Origin: Lithodes maja
Lineage: Eukaryota; Arthropoda; Malacostraca; Decapoda; Lithodidae
DNA: 64,000 nt
Assembly: GCA_037953745.1 (NCBI GenBank)
Contig: JBAKBP010003080.1
Span: forward strand, 62,001 to 126,000
Reading direction: 5' to 3'
Position 1 is the stretch's first letter; each line of letters opens with the position of its first letter. The translations under genes and the position numbers were made by a program. Below the pieces are notes generated by a model. That model did not search any database and was not told the DNA's origin. It saw nothing but the letters and a program-made list of their open reading frames with translations. Shown piece by piece: positions 40,897 to 52,545 of the stretch.

Positions 40897-41732
40897 TTAA
40901 CCCACTGAGCCCCAGCTAGTTTATAATAAATGTACCACCAGGGACCGGCTGTTTCTGATTTTTTTTTTTCCCAGAAACAATAGCGAATGGGTTAGGAAAG
41001 AAGGAAAAACCACAAAAAAAAATCAAAAAGGTCAAAAATTGATCCTACGGAATATGGGCAAAAATACCCAAAATACCGTTTTTTGCGCGCTCACGCGCAC
41101 GCGGTTGGACTTTGAGAGTTTTCAACCATCGGCATGGTTGTGTGGGATACTTACACAGTTCCCATACAAATATGAGCCCTCTAGGTGCCATAGGACCGGA
41201 GTAATTGGGACCGGACCGGCCAGGACGCATGGTTTGCGTCGCTGGGGTTTAGCGTTACATACATTGTGGCTGGTGATGGGCTGGTCTATCAGAGTGAGAA
41301 CTGAGCGATCTCTGCCATACCCATAGCTTACTCTGACTGTTCCTTTTACTTATATATTTTCTAGATCTCAAGTGACGGCGTCTCTTCCGTGGATTGACCT
41401 CCCAATCTACTAAGATTGGAAGCCAAAGTGTCACATTTTTCCTTTGCCCCTCAACTTTCTCTTCATAATTGCTGAGGGGCACAGGGCCCTGGGTGGGGCT
41501 TTGGTTTCCCGGGCGTTTCCGCACCCTCCTCAGATCCCCGCCATGGAGTGGCTTCGGTCACCCAGGCTTTATTGTGGTCGGCAGGGAGGATTGTGGCGGC
41601 GCTCAGTTATGGCCTTGGCCTTGCTCGGGGCCTTGGGGCTGTTCGGCCAGGCAGCTTGGGGAACAACAACAACAACAACAACAACATACATTGTGGACGC
41701 AAACCCTGCGTCGCTGGGGCTCAGTGGGTTAA
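40897..41732. mobile_element. TTAA-flanked element, family CCCACTGAGCCCCAGC
   Basis: Ends are TTAACCCACTGAGCCCCAGC and the complement GCTGGGGCTCAGTGGGTTAA. It has been enlarged by a retroposon at 41270-41683. piggyBac-like by target site. Confidence 0.82.
41270..41683 (+). mobile_element. (AAC)n-tailed retroposon, copy 1
   Basis: A perfect 13-bp target duplication ACATACATTGTGG flanks it (41257-41269 and 41684-41696), and it ends in about six AAC units. The conserved 3' part (CTGAGGGGCACAGGGCCCTG ... CAGGCAGCTTGGGG) recurs at 44922, 47971 and 60455. It is a SINE or a truncated LINE 3' end; no RT is visible. Confidence 0.85.
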
Positions 41733-42124
41733 TAATCAATATTCGTAAAACCAAAGCCTCATATTGCCATTTGGAAGACGGTTTGAATATAGATGATGAA
41801 GATTTAAGTATTAACATTATTAATATGTAGCATAAAATAAACAAAAATATTGTTATCATTGTTGTTTGTGCCCCTGTTACCAAGTCCTTTAATGATATAC
41901 AGTACATACACAAAATGCCCCCAAGCAGACCTATCCCTCATGAGAAGGATAACCCGCACCAGTTTATTCAAGGACTTACAAGATAAACCACTCAACTTAG
42001 GGCCCGACTGACTTCGAGGTCCTCTATGTCTTATCCACTTCAAACAATATTACAAAATAATATACACGTAGCCCTACTCATAAATTTCCCTTCAAACTAC
42101 AGTATATATGAACCTGTGAAAGCT

Positions 42125-42444
42125 TTAAGGGGAGATTGGCTGTTTTTATGGTCTATATATTTATCTATCAATTTATTTTGAATTCCTCGCTAGACCTCCA
42201 TCAAGCTTTAAAAAACACCCTCTAGACTCCCTTTACAAGATTACTTCTAAAATTACAGGCTTGCTATCGCTCGCCAGGAAAAAATCTACACCTAAATGAC
42301 ACGAAAAGTCTTAATATTGACATAGAAATGGGGCAAAAGGTCGTATAACTGCCAAACTAATGAGCCGAACGTATTATAATCTGAAAACTAATGGTGCTAA
42401 ACATGGGTAAAAAGGGGGACCAAAAAACGGCCATCTCCCCTTAA
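42125..42444. mobile_element. TTAA-flanked MITE, family AAGGGGAGAT
   Basis: Ends are TTAAGGGGAGATTGGCTGTT and the complement AACGGCCATCTCCCCTTAA. The interior has a CTCGCCAGG-containing palindromic part related to 50821-51050. A relative is at 61599-61981. Confidence 0.82.
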
Positions 42445-42658
42445 ATCCTGTCACACATTGACAGCACTTGTCTTGTTTACTGCATGTGTTCTTCCATCCG
42501 TGGCTCTAAGCAGAAAATGTTACTCCTAAGAAAACAAATAACAAATAAAACATAACAGAGAATAGTTCAACATATAATAATAGATAAATCTCAATAAATC
42601 TCTTTTAAAAACAGCATCCCTACATCTAACTAAAAAAATAATGTTGTTGCAATCAGTA

Positions 42659-42882
42659 CAGTCGCGCTAATAAGTGATGTCTCGGCACCAATTATGTTTT
42701 GATCAATAATCAATATACCAAATACCAAATCAGCAATATTTACACATTATTTATTCTTTTTGAGTGAGATAAACAACCATGTTCCTACACTTATCCACCT
42801 TAATCAATATCTGACAGATATTGATACAGCGCAGAGAGAGCCAAACGTAATGACAGCTGGGACATGATTATTAGCGCGACTG
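42659..42882. mobile_element. TA-flanked MITE, family CAGTnCGCGCTAATAAGT, copy 2
   Basis: Start CAGTCGCGCTAATAAGTGAT (TA 42657-42658) and end TTATTAGCGCGACTG (TA 42883-42884), 224 bp, uninterrupted. Confidence 0.88.
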
Positions 42883-43074
42883 TACCCCCCATGAGACATA
42901 GAACGCCCTACAGTAACAGCGATCAGCCAACCTCCGCCATATTGATGCCACTCATATCATTAGCCTCTCTTTACACTTAAATAGGTCCATACCCATAATA
43001 AACATTTGGTAATATTAGTACAGGAGAAATAGCTTGGTCTTTGGTGATAAATTCTACATGACCAAAAATATTAT

Positions 43075-43694
43075 TTAACCCCTTCTGTACCGGCGACGTC
43101 TTTTGTATTTTATTCTACCTATATTTAGACAATCTTGTGCAGCTTAACCCATTGACTGCGGGAGATGTTCCGGAACCACATAGCAATTTATAGCAATTTA
43201 CAGGCTTTTAGCCTCTTAGTCTGTAGAATCGAGTGCAATTGAGCGGGAACGCGGCAGGCCACCCATCCTCTCTCCAGCCAGCCGGCCGGTGCACTGAGGA
43301 GTAAGAGCCATACTCTCGCTAGACATACAGCACTGCCAAAGGCAAATGTAGCGCGACATGTTTTAGAAAATGTCTATGGTAGCACTGCGGGTGAAGCCCG
43401 CGCGCTACGAAGCTCGTATTGGTGTCATTTTGAAGCTATTTTCTTCTAGTTTTTGTCTGAATACATTTAATTTTATTCAAATACTTGCTTAATCAATCAG
43501 GAGTGCCTGTAGGAGCCCTAATATGGCGGAAATATGCCAGCAGGGTAAGTGTTAAGAAGGATCTGTGGTAGTAAAGAGATAATTAGGATAGTTCAAAGCC
43601 CTTTTTTACTGGAGGCCCTTCTTCAACTTAATAAAAGCGTCTAAATAGAGCTAGAATAAAATAAAAAAGACGTCTCCGGTACAGAAGGGGTTAA
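43075..43694. mobile_element. TTAA MITE of the GACGTC family, copy 2, carrying another TTAA element
   Basis: Ends TTAACCCCTTCTGTACCGGC and complement GGTACAGAAGGGGTTAA. The inner insertion is at 43144-43555. Without it the element is about 210 bp like its relatives. Confidence 0.87.
43144..43555. mobile_element. TTAA-flanked element nested in a TTAA MITE
   Basis: TTAA lies at both borders; termini CCCATTGACTGCGGGAGATG and complement-like CACTTACCCTGCTGGC are imperfect. The interior is GC-richer than its surroundings. No ORF. Confidence 0.72.
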
Positions 43695-44120
43695 TTGTTT
43701 GATAATTGCGGCACCAAAAGAGCATGGAAATAAAAAGGTGGCGGATCTCTCTCTTACTACAACATGCTCTCTATAGACACACAGGAATCTGGAGGTCTGG
43801 TACTGTGAGGTGGTGGTAGGAGGCTTTACGTTACTTGGTTGGGGAGTTTAGGGAACCAAATATAGTTTGAAACGTCTCGGGCACAGATCTGAAAAGGAAA
43901 ACAAAAAATACTGAACTAGAAAGAAAAAATACAACTAAAAGCAAAAAAATAAAACCAAAACATTCTAAGGGAACTATTATTCTATTGGGTGAGCTTTCTT
44001 TCCTCTCATTTTGAACGCTATTGTGCAGTGTTGATACGACTGGTAAATAGGTCAACATATTTTAATATTAACATATTTATTGTATTGCAATTTGAATGGC
44101 CTCTTGTAAGGTTTATCTTA

Positions 44121-44333
44121 TTAACCCCTTCTTTACCGGGGACGTCTTTTAGACTATATTCTGGCTACTAATAATGGTTTTATTCAGTTTAAAAAGTTTC
44201 CAGCAATTAACAGGCATCGAACTATCTCCCTTTAACCTTCTTGACTACCACAGATCCTTCTTAAACTGGACAAAATAGTCTAAATATCGCAAGAATATAA
44301 TAAAAAAGACGTCGTTGGTACAGAAGGGGTTAA
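44121..44333. mobile_element. TTAA MITE of the GACGTC family, copy 3
   Basis: TTAACCCCTTCTTTACCGGG at the left, complement at the right, 213 bp, uninterrupted. Confidence 0.88.
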
Positions 44334-44429
44334 GCACCAGTTTGCTGGAATAAATGAATGAATGAAACAAACTCCACATGGAAGCATAATAGCAAATGTC
44401 ACACTGCCACCGGTAGACCAGTTTCTTGG

Positions 44430-44463
44430 TTGTTTATGTATGTATGTATGTATGTATGTATAT
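44430..44463. repeat. (GTAT)n microsatellite
   Basis: Six to seven GTAT units. Confidence 0.9.
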
Positions 44464-44921
44464 ACTCAGGCACATACCCCATAGCTGAGGGTGGCCGATT
44501 CGAGACAGAGCCCAAACAAAAAATACCATACCAAGTTCCAATTCTTAGGGTTAGGGACCACTTTCGCGATCCCTCGACCCTTTCTCTGTCTCATCTAGTA
44601 GGTGAATTTTACATTTTGGCTGTTTATGTAACACTATATCTACTGCCATTACATCAAGTATATGGCCTGGCTGCTGATGGTGTCAATGTTTACTTTTCAG
44701 GGCTCACAAATCTATCCTGTGAGCAAGGGTTGCAATATTCTTTCATGAATTATTAGCCATCATATGGATACAATATTCTTTAATCGATGACACTCAGGCA
44801 TTGTTGGGGGCAAGTTTAATAGCCAACAGCCGATTTTGGCTAATGAATCATAGATTAAATACCAAAATCAATGTGAATTAGTGACTCTAGTATCAAGATA
44901 GTCAAGTTGGGGACTAATGGT

Positions 44922-45060
44922 TTGTTGTTGTTGTTGCTGTTCCCCAGGCTGTCTGACCGAGCAGCCCCAAGGTCCCGAGCAAGGCCAAGGCCGTAACCGA
45001 GCGCCCCCACAGAACCCTCCCTGCTTACCACTAATAAAGCCAAATAGTGTGAAGGTCTGG
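44922..45060 (-). mobile_element. (AAC)n-tailed retroposon, copy 2 (truncated)
   Basis: Minus orientation: the TTG run at 44922-44937 is the tail, followed by the family 3' block (CCAGGCTGTCTGACCGAGCA). Only about 140 bp is kept. Confidence 0.78.
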
Positions 45061-46058
45061 CTGTAGTTTACCATCATATTGGGTTAGTGTTAATGTCATT
45101 AAATGGTTAAATGCACTTCTTACAACACCTTCACAAAAGGGAGAACTCTATAATTCACCTTCCAAATACAGAACTGTATTAATGAGACTGTATTGAGAGT
45201 ATTGGTTAGTGTCACCACTTCAAAACACATGTACAGTACTTGGTTCTTTACTCCCCAACTGCACCTGGAGCTGACATCCATCATATGTAAAGCCGGTAAT
45301 CAAAGGCAAAATAACTATACAGTAAATTGGAAGATAGTCAGTCGGCAGCAGGCAGAACAAATGCTACTAAATTGCCTGGGAGACGCAGCCTTTTCAACGT
45401 AGCAAGAGCCTTAAGTTGAAGCAACACTGAATAAATGTGCATGCCAGGTCCATAATGCCATTTAAACAATTACAGTACTGCAGGCTGGCTGTACTGTACT
45501 TTCAATTAACTATCCTCTCTATATTACGAACAACTTCAAGATAACAAATATTTATTGATAGTACATGTTAGTTTTGTTAACAATGTTGACATTCAAATGA
45601 GTCAGGTTTATCAAATTACAGTACAGTATGCTGCAAACATTAATGTTTCTAGCATGTGTGGCTTCACGTTAAACCACACAAAATATATAATGTTACATTG
45701 CCCAACATGGAGTATGTTTAGTCCAGAATACTAAGACTTTACTTAAATTAAATTATGATTATCTTTTATGATAATTCTGTCCATTATTCACAATGAAACC
45801 TGTTCATAGACTGTAATATACAACAATGAAAGAGAACCATGTTACTTGCAAATACATATCCTTGAGAGTGAGGTGTAAAGTAATCTGACAATAAAGCATA
45901 AAGAAAGGTCACCCATAAGAACCATAGCAAAGAATGCAGTGCAGTATAGTAATACTTCTACACAATAATTCAACAGAAGCAAAATTAGTTTTTAACCCAT
46001 GCTGTCCCAGTGCCGATCCTAATCTGTCAGTATAAAAGGTAGGCTATAAACTACAGTA
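45061..46058. other. Non-coding DNA, no clear feature
   Basis: AT-rich with many TACAGTA/TACTGTA motifs. No frame with recognisable protein character. Confidence 0.5.
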
Positions 46059-46283
46059 TACTGTAGTCCGTTCATTCTAGGTTGGGCAGAAATCGTAACC
46101 CATAACCTCTCACAACTCAAAAAGGACTAGAGTAATCGAGCAAATATTTCTACCACATAGGAAGACTTGGCTAGGGAATGTGTGTATAAATTGACAGCTC
46201 ATTTGCTCTAGCCCTTTTTGAGTTACGGAGGTTAGAGATTTACAATTTCTGCCCAACCTAGAATGAACGGAGTATAGTAGGCT
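46059..46283. mobile_element. MITE with ~75-bp inverted repeats (CCGTTCATTCTAGGTTGGGC)
   Basis: The left arm runs through ACTCAAAAAGGACTAGAG and the right arm is its complement from CTCTAGCCCTTTTTGAGT. The ACTCAAAAxGGxCTAGAG part is shared with the outer element at 54647, so the families are related. Confidence 0.8.
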
Positions 46284-46445
46284 ACAGGCGACGAATGTCA
46301 CCCGTCACTATACTGTACTCCTTCCAACGTTATCCAAGTAAATTCAGGGACACTTTGATGGCAACATTTTCAGCTCGAGCTGGTTGACTGTAGGCGATTG
46401 TGTTCGATTTCGACAATTTTAAACGACCTTAATCTTATATTACCC

Positions 46446-46775
46446 TTAACCCCTACTGTACCATGGGGTACTAGCATATATGTACCCCCAGTCTCAAGCA
46501 ATGTGGCCAAAATGGCTTCAGAGGCAAGATATAACAACCTCCCACCTCAAAAAAATTGAGGAATACTGCCTCTCCCAGCCTGTGGGGGCTTGGATATAAG
46601 CTGAGAAGTGTTGCCAAGGTCTTAGAGCAGTGCTCAAACATCGTGGTACCAGGTACTGCCTGATACTGGCAGTTACAAGGATCGTATAGTACCGACGGCT
46701 GGCAACCGTCGCTGGAACTGGGGAGTGATTTATCTACTGACGGCTTTCTGCCGTTATTGGTATTGGACGGGTTAA
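46446..46775. mobile_element. TTAA-flanked element, family CCCCTACTGTACCATGG
   Basis: TTAACCC at the left and GGGTTAA at the right. Internal direct/inverted ACGGC-type motifs. Terminal inverted repeat beyond 7 bp is weak. Confidence 0.6.
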
Positions 46776-47595
46776 CTAATATTTATGATAGCTTTTCTAG
46801 TACAGTATAGGTATTAGGGATTTTTGTTCTACAATCTCATCCACATGGGTTATTAAAATGGATATGAGCTTGCATGATGAAAATTACAAATTAATCTATT
46901 TGCCATCTCAACTTTAGTCACACATTCAAAGCAGCTGTTTAAATAGCTAACAGAAATATTTCCTCCATCCCAAATATGGCTATCTTGATTGTTGTTGGTA
47001 ATTATAGTTATATCATAGGCTATTATTATATTATTTTACCTTATCCCTTAGATTTCAGTGTTACTAAATATATATATTAGCATTTTACATAGCTTCTTTG
47101 AATGCGTGACTGTATTTGAATTTGCACAGTTTCACTTTTCATTATTCTCACACAAACTCACATCCAATTAAATAACTCATCTGGATGAGATTGTACAGTA
47201 CAGTACTACAAAAATGCCCAATACAGTACCTATAACTCAACCCTCAGCTTTCACGCACTTAGCTATCGCGTTCCACAGCTATCGCCTGCTCCCCTAAAGC
47301 TGTCAGACCAGGGCTTTCACGCCTATGAACTGGGCTATCACGCACCAAATGTGGCCAAAATACAACAAAATTGGAAATTCCCGGCCTTGGGAATTCCCAG
47401 GCGGGCGGCAAGCATACATTTACGTTACTCGCTCCCTGATTGGGCGTGACGTCATGGGAAGCAAGCGCTGTGATTGGCCGCCACCCATCCTCATACCCTC
47501 CCGCCGTCCCGCCATACTTACAATTTCTCAGTCTTACTTGTACCCCCATTGTTGTCTGGTGAAAGCTGTGAAAAGTGTTTTTATACCTGTGAACA

Positions 47596-47769
47596 ATGGC
47601 TACTAACCCACCCCAACGGCCACCGAATCCCCCTACCTTCGCTCAGCATAATGTGACTGCACCAAATCGAGACATTAAGAAGAGAAAGAACCTTACGTAT
47701 GCTCAGAAACAGGAAATTGTGGACTTAATAGACAAGGGTGAAACAAAAAGGACTTACTTTTTACTTTAA
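47596..47769 (+). pseudogene. Tigger/pogo transposase N-terminal remnant (CENP-B-type HTH)
   Basis: The 57-residue frame ends in IKKRKNLTYAQKQEIVDLID, the start of the CENP-B N-terminal helix-turn-helix of pogo/Tigger transposases. It stops after KGETKRTYFLL. The DDE catalytic part is absent, so this is an internally deleted copy. Confidence 0.72.
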
Positions 47770-47970
47770 GGATTACTTTTATAATGTTTCTTATAATTAT
47801 TATTATGTTATGTTAGTGTTCAGTGGAAATTATTAGGTAAAAATCCCAAAATACGAAAAATAGTTGTCAAATTCGGCACCCAGGCACCAATTAGAATTAT
47901 TCCCATTAGTTCTTCAGTATGGCTATCGCGGTTTCGGCTACCGCGCGGCTAAAGCTGCACCAATTAGGAG

Positions 47971-48213
47971 TTGTTGTTGTTGTTGTTTTTCCCCAAGCTG
48001 CCTGGCCGAACAGCCCCAAGGCCCCGAGCAAGGCCAAGGCCACAACCGAGCGCCCCCACAAAACCCTCCCCGCCGACCACAATAAAGCCTGGGTGACCGA
48101 AGCCACTCCACGGCGGGGAGCTGAGGAGGGTGCGGAAACGCCCGGGAAACCAAAGCCCCACCCAGGGCCCTGTGCCCCTCAGCAATTATGAAGAGAAAGT
48201 TGAGGGGCAAAGG
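47971..48213 (-). mobile_element. (AAC)n-tailed retroposon, copy 3
   Basis: Minus orientation with a GTT run at the left. An 11-bp duplication CCAATTAGGAG flanks it (47960-47970 and 48214-48224). Confidence 0.87.
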
Positions 48214-48794
48214 CCAATTAGGAGTGATAGCTGAGGGTTGAGTGTACAGTACTAGAAAAGCTATCAAAAATATTGCTGAAGGTTAATATAAGATAAAGAG
48301 ACGTATAACAATGACAACATTTAACACAACCACATAAGAACATAAGATCACGGGAAACTGCATAAGGCCATGCGGCCCACACGAGGCAGCTCCCATTCAC
48401 ACCCAGCCCATATCACCCATATGGGAATCCAACTTACTCTTAAAGCTTCCAACTGTTTCTGAGCTAATCACTGTTCTGGGCAGTCCATTCCACATGTTAA
48501 CAACTCTATTCCCAAACCAGTGCTTTCCTAAATCTTTCCTAAATCTAAACTTATCTAACTTGAAACCATTTGAGCGGGTTATGTCGCCGTTCTTTAGCTT
48601 TAATACCTCATCTATATCGCCCATATTTATAACTTTTATCCATTTAAATACCTCTATCATTGTCTTCCCTACATTTTCGTCTTTCTAGTGAGTGTAAGCC
48701 TAAGGCTTTCAACCTCTTCTCATACGATAAGTTTCTAATATTACTAATATTTCTAATATTAGTTATAATATGTGCGATTAGTTTGCTTGGGAAA

Positions 48795-48975
48795 CAGATT
48801 AACTTGCTCATGTAGTAATGTACACCCTATGTGGTGGATTGTGTTCTTTTATTTAATAATTTTCATTTTAGTAAGCGTTGTTTCCACGTAGCGATTTTGA
48901 TAATTTAATTTGACTTTATATTGTCCTTGTCCCAATTTTGGTTTGTTTAGTTTGCAAGTTTTACATTTTAAATTA
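48795..48975. repeat. Dispersed repeat R1, copy 2
   Basis: It matches 40683-40872 with small indels and lies inside the decayed LINE delta. Confidence 0.75.
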
Positions 48976-49094
48976 TGTATAATTTTCGTCATTCTTCTTT
49001 GGACTACCTCTAAAGGGTCGATATCCATTCTGTAATAAGGGCACCAAAATTGAACAGCAGTCTAAATGGGGTATTACTAGTGCTAAGTATAGTT

Positions 49095-49329
49095 TTAACC
49101 CCTTCAGACTCATATGACGCAGAGGTTGCCAGATTAGTAATAAGAAATAGAGTTCTCTCACTCTTATAATTACCTCTGCAAAATTAGTTTTCTGCCCACA
49201 GCTAACTCAAAGACAACTGCAGAGGTTGAAGTAACTAAACTAAAGGTTTATAAATACCCCTGATGGTAACAAAGGCTTTAAAGTATCCCTAATCGGCACA
49301 AAATCGCATCATATGTCGGAGAGGGTTAA
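49095..49329. mobile_element. TTAA-flanked MITE, family CCCCTTCAGACTCATATGA
   Basis: Left TTAACCCCTTCAGACTCATA and right complement ATATGTCGGAGAGGGTTAA. It holds an inner small palindrome (AACCTCTGCA / TGCAGAGGTT). It interrupts LINE delta. Confidence 0.78.
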
Positions 49330-50530
49330 GAAAACTTTGGCAGTCCTATTGCTAACACTCCTAGATATGAATTCTAAAACTCTATTTGCCCTGTTCCTAA
49401 CACTTATACATTGTTTTCTGGGTTTCAAATTATTACTAACGAGCACCCCCAGATCCTTCTCACACTCTGAGTTATCCAATTCTACATCGTCTAGTTTGTA
49501 TTTCTCATCTAAAATACAATTTCCAATCCTTGATACCTTAAATTAGTCTAAATTGAAACTCATCTGCCAATTTATGGACCACTCGTGCAAATGATCGAGG
49601 TAATTTTGTAGACATTCCCTGTTGCTAGCTGACTATTATCCTACCTATTATAGTATCATCAGCAAATTTACTGATCCTACTCTTTATGCCTGAGTCAAGA
49701 TCATTTATGTAGTTAATGAACAGGAGCAGCCCCAAAACCGACCCTTGGGGGACCCCACTTTTAACTAATCCCCAGTACGATTTTACACCATTGATACTAA
49801 CGCTCTGCTTCCTACCAATCAGCCATGACCTAATCCACTTGAGTAGCATCCCCCCAATACCATGTCCTTCTATCTTCCTTAACAGCCTTTCATGTGGAAC
49901 TTTATCAAAGGCCTTACTGAAGTCTAAGTAAACTATATCATATGACTTGTCGATATCTACCGCTTCATATACCTCTGAGAAAAAACAGTAAATTTGTTAG
50001 GCAGGATTGTCCTGGAGTGAAGCATGTTGGGAGGGTTTAATTAACTTAAACATTTCTAAGATATTTCTAATTTTCCTGGCAATAATTGATTCTAGCTATT
50101 TCCCTATAATTAATGTGAGACTAATGGGACGGTAATTTGATGCTATGAACTTTATCACCTCTTTTAAATATCGGAATTATATTTGCAACCTTCCATTAAT
50201 CAGGAATGTATAATTTATACAGTATGTACAGTATATACATCAGCTGGAGCTGAGAACGTTACCATCCAAGTGCCCCTGATTTTACTTAGATAACTTTGAA
50301 AGAAGTATAATACCAGTACTGGAGCCTTGTTCGGGAAGGATATAGAGTCCGGGCGTACGGTCGTTATGTTTACATAAGTCGATCGCCGCGGTTAAGTATG
50401 TAAACACAGCTGGTCGGAGGCGACGCACGCACCTCCGTAAGCAAGCAGACGCCGGATCTTTGTTGTTGTGTGGTCAGCTAAGACAGATTTAGTGTTAAAA
50501 AGTGTGTCATATTGCTAAAATCGCGGAAAA

Positions 50531-50603
50531 ATGCGCTCCACGGAAATCGTCATCACAACTGAACCAGTTGACTTGGAGAGCTCTACTCAACACCAGTCTA
50601 CAG
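50531..50603 (+). other. Possible first coding exon of an unidentified gene
   Basis: ATG at 50531 (AAAAATGC context) opens a 24-codon acidic frame (MRSTEIVITTEPVDLESSTQ...) ending at CAG|GTACGA, a good donor site. It lies in a locally GC-rich patch (50338-50750) that ends in GGGTTAA, so it may belong to a TTAA-type transposon rather than a host gene. Weak evidence. Confidence 0.25.
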
Positions 50604-50820
50604 GTACGAAACACATCTACACTTAAAGATGTGTGGGAATGCGGTAGCAGTTAAAATAACAAAGATACGGTAGCCTAGGCGTAGACGTTTTTCGGCAAGA
50701 TCGCCCGGATCTCAACGTCCTTAGGAAAGGCAGCCCGGGCCAGAAGGGTTAAGTGGGGTCACCGCCTTTTTTTTATATGTATCTCCTTTTCTCTCTTTCC
50801 CTGGCTTGCATCCACTCAGC

Positions 50821-51050
50821 CAACTGTTTCAAGACGTTTATCCCCATCCAGGTGTTGATTTCTTCCTGGCGAGCAATAGCGAGCCAGCATTGTATGGAGA
50901 AATCCGACTTCGCCGGAGAAATTTTTCTATCGAAAAATGTAAAAATTTAGCTTACTGTCAAAACAAAAGTATACTGTATATATGCTGGCTCGCTACCGCT
51001 CGCCAGGAAAATATGGACACCTGGATGGGGGTAAACATCTTCAAACAGTA
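50821..51050. mobile_element. MITE with ~68-bp inverted repeats (CCTGGCGAGC family)
   Basis: The left arm contains ATCCCCATCCAGGTG and CCTGGCGAGC; the right arm is its complement. A loop of about 95 bp. No coding content. Confidence 0.82.
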
Positions 51051-51122
51051 GGCTGAATGGGGCCGAATGGATACAAGCCAATGAGAGAGGGAGAGAAAGA
51101 AAAAATAACGAGGTGGGCTCCC

Positions 51123-51346
51123 TTAACCCCTTCTCTACCAGCGACGTCTTATTAACTTTATTCTGGCTAATATTAGGCGATTTTATTCAGCTTGTCAAGG
51201 GCCTCCATCAATTAACAAGCTTCGAACTATCTCACTTAACCCTATTTACTATCATAGATCCGTTTAAGCTGCACTCAATCGTATAAATACTGTATACAGT
51301 AGCTAGAATAAAATTAAAAAGACGTCGGCGGTACAGAAGGGGTTAA
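51123..51346. mobile_element. TTAA MITE of the GACGTC family, copy 4
   Basis: TTAACCCCTTCTCTACCAGC and complement GGTACAGAAGGGGTTAA, 224 bp. Confidence 0.88.
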
Positions 51347-51354
51347 CTGTCTTG

Positions 51355-51480
51355 ATGGTGTAATGGTTAGAGTGTTTAAGATCTGTATGTGGTAACCCAG
51401 GTTCGAATCCCGGTAGGGTTACATGCTTTCATTAATTTCATTAGGAGGTGTTTGGTGTTGGGAGTGAAATTAATAAATTA
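51355..51480 (+). mobile_element. tRNA-derived SINE
   Basis: A box TGGTGTAATGGTTAGAGTG, B box GGTTCGAATCC (51402-51412), then an ATGCTTTCATTAATTTCATT body as in the other copies. It lacks a clean tRNA cloverleaf, so it is not a tRNA gene. Confidence 0.75.
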
Positions 51481-51575
51481 GATTAATACAAGTCAGATTC
51501 TTCCTCACAACCCTGGAACATCAGGACTTCTGACGTTGCCCTAATGGCCTAATCCGCATTCGGATTGTTCATGTA

Positions 51576-51719
51576 CAGTCGTGCTAATAAGTGATGTCTC
51601 GGTACCAAGTATACATGTTCCTACACTTACCCACCCTATTCAACATCTGACAGACATTAATACAGCACAGAGCAAGCCAAACGAAACAACAGCTGGGACA
51701 TGACTTATTAGTGCGACCG
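51576..51719. mobile_element. TA-flanked MITE, family CAGTCGxGCTAATAAGT, copy 3
   Basis: CAGTCGTGCTAATAAGTGAT to TTATTAGTGCGACCG with TA at 51574-51575 and 51720-51721. At 144 bp it is internally deleted. Confidence 0.87.
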
Positions 51720-51904
51720 TACAGTTTGAGCATATGAAACAGAGGCGCTGAATCAGACGTATCCTCAGGTACGGAGAATATAGTTTTCTTCACAGCTCTT
51801 TCTGAAATGGTCCTCATCACTTGATGTCTATGTCTCACTGCCATGTAGGAGAGCTGAAGGCAACACAACTCTTCCTCAGTTACTTTTTCGCTTCTTGCTG
51901 ACCA

Positions 51905-52000
51905 CTGTGTTGGTGGTGTAATGGTTTAGGTGCATATGTTCTGGGTGTGCTGTTCCGAGTTCGAATCCCGGGAGGACCATATGCTTTCATTAGTTTATTC
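51905..52000 (+). mobile_element. tRNA-derived SINE, second copy
   Basis: A box TGGTGTAATGGTTTAGGTG, B box AGTTCGAATCC (51958-51968) and the same ATGCTTTCATTA body as 51355-51480. Confidence 0.75.
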
Positions 52001-52434
52001 AAGTACATTGGGGTTTGTAATTGATGAATTAATGTTAAGAACGGGGTGTTACTTATTTCAAGATACTGTACAAGCTAATTCTCCAATTACCCTTCTTCCT
52101 TGTATTTTTTCTCCATTATCTTTCACTCTCCATTCTCCTGTATTTATGTGGTACAGCTCTCAAATACAGTACTTGAAACTTTCAACCTTTTCCGATTCCT
52201 AATTTCTCAGTTAGATTTTTACAATTTTCACCATTATATTTTATTTACAGTTTATAAATCTTTACTATATTTTCATGTATTTTCCTCTCAAACACTACTG
52301 TATTATCTCATACTTCCCTGTACTAGCTTTAATTTTGAAAACTTTTCCTTCAATGCGTATTAACAGTCTTTATCCTGAATGTATTTGTTCATTATTATAA
52401 TGTAAGAACACCAAGTTTCTTATGATAACGTCGG

Positions 52435-52545
52435 ACAGGTTGGGAGAGAGGTATCCTGACCAGGATTCGAGCCAACTCACTCCAGGTATATTTGGGAGAG
52501 TTGGGCACTGTAACCACTCGGCCATGAGGGGGTATAAGGGAAGCA
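52435..52545 (-). mobile_element. tRNA-derived SINE head, minus strand (Ser/Leu-like)
   Basis: On the minus strand TGGCCGAGTGGTTACAGTG is a class-II-type A box, and GGCTCGAATCCTGG is the B box. Confidence 0.68.

Larger units (their letters stand above)
47235..48244 (+). mobile_element. Tigger/pogo-like element with transposase N-terminus
   Basis: Ends ACTCAACCCTCAGCTTTCAC and the complement of GATAGCTGAGGGTTGAGTG, with TA at both borders (47233-47234, 48245-48246). It contains a short transposase start (47596-47769) and an (AAC)n retroposon (47971-48213). Confidence 0.85.
48310..50020 (-). pseudogene. Decayed CR1/L2-like LINE family delta
   Basis: Minus-strand fragments read, from 5' to 3': LLKWIRSWLIGRKQSVSING and SGVPQGSVLG...FADDT (49849-49625), then an HEWSINWQMSF-type stretch (about 49600), KDLGVLVSNNL (about 49450), HLDCCSILVP (about 49050), and the C-terminal FRKDLGKHWFGNRVVNMWNG...FKSKLDSHMG (48660-48397). 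Several stops break the frame. A TTAA element and repeat R1 interrupt it. Confidence 0.85.

Noticed and set aside
41444..41830. Signal-peptide-like frame MALALLGALGLFGQAAWG (also at 47938-48267 and 60485-60736)
   Set aside because: It lies within the 3' block of the (AAC)n retroposon and recurs in every copy as a by-product of its sequence.
51355..51430. True tRNA gene
   Set aside because: Good A and B boxes, but no clean cloverleaf or acceptor pairing, and the body is shared with other SINE copies.
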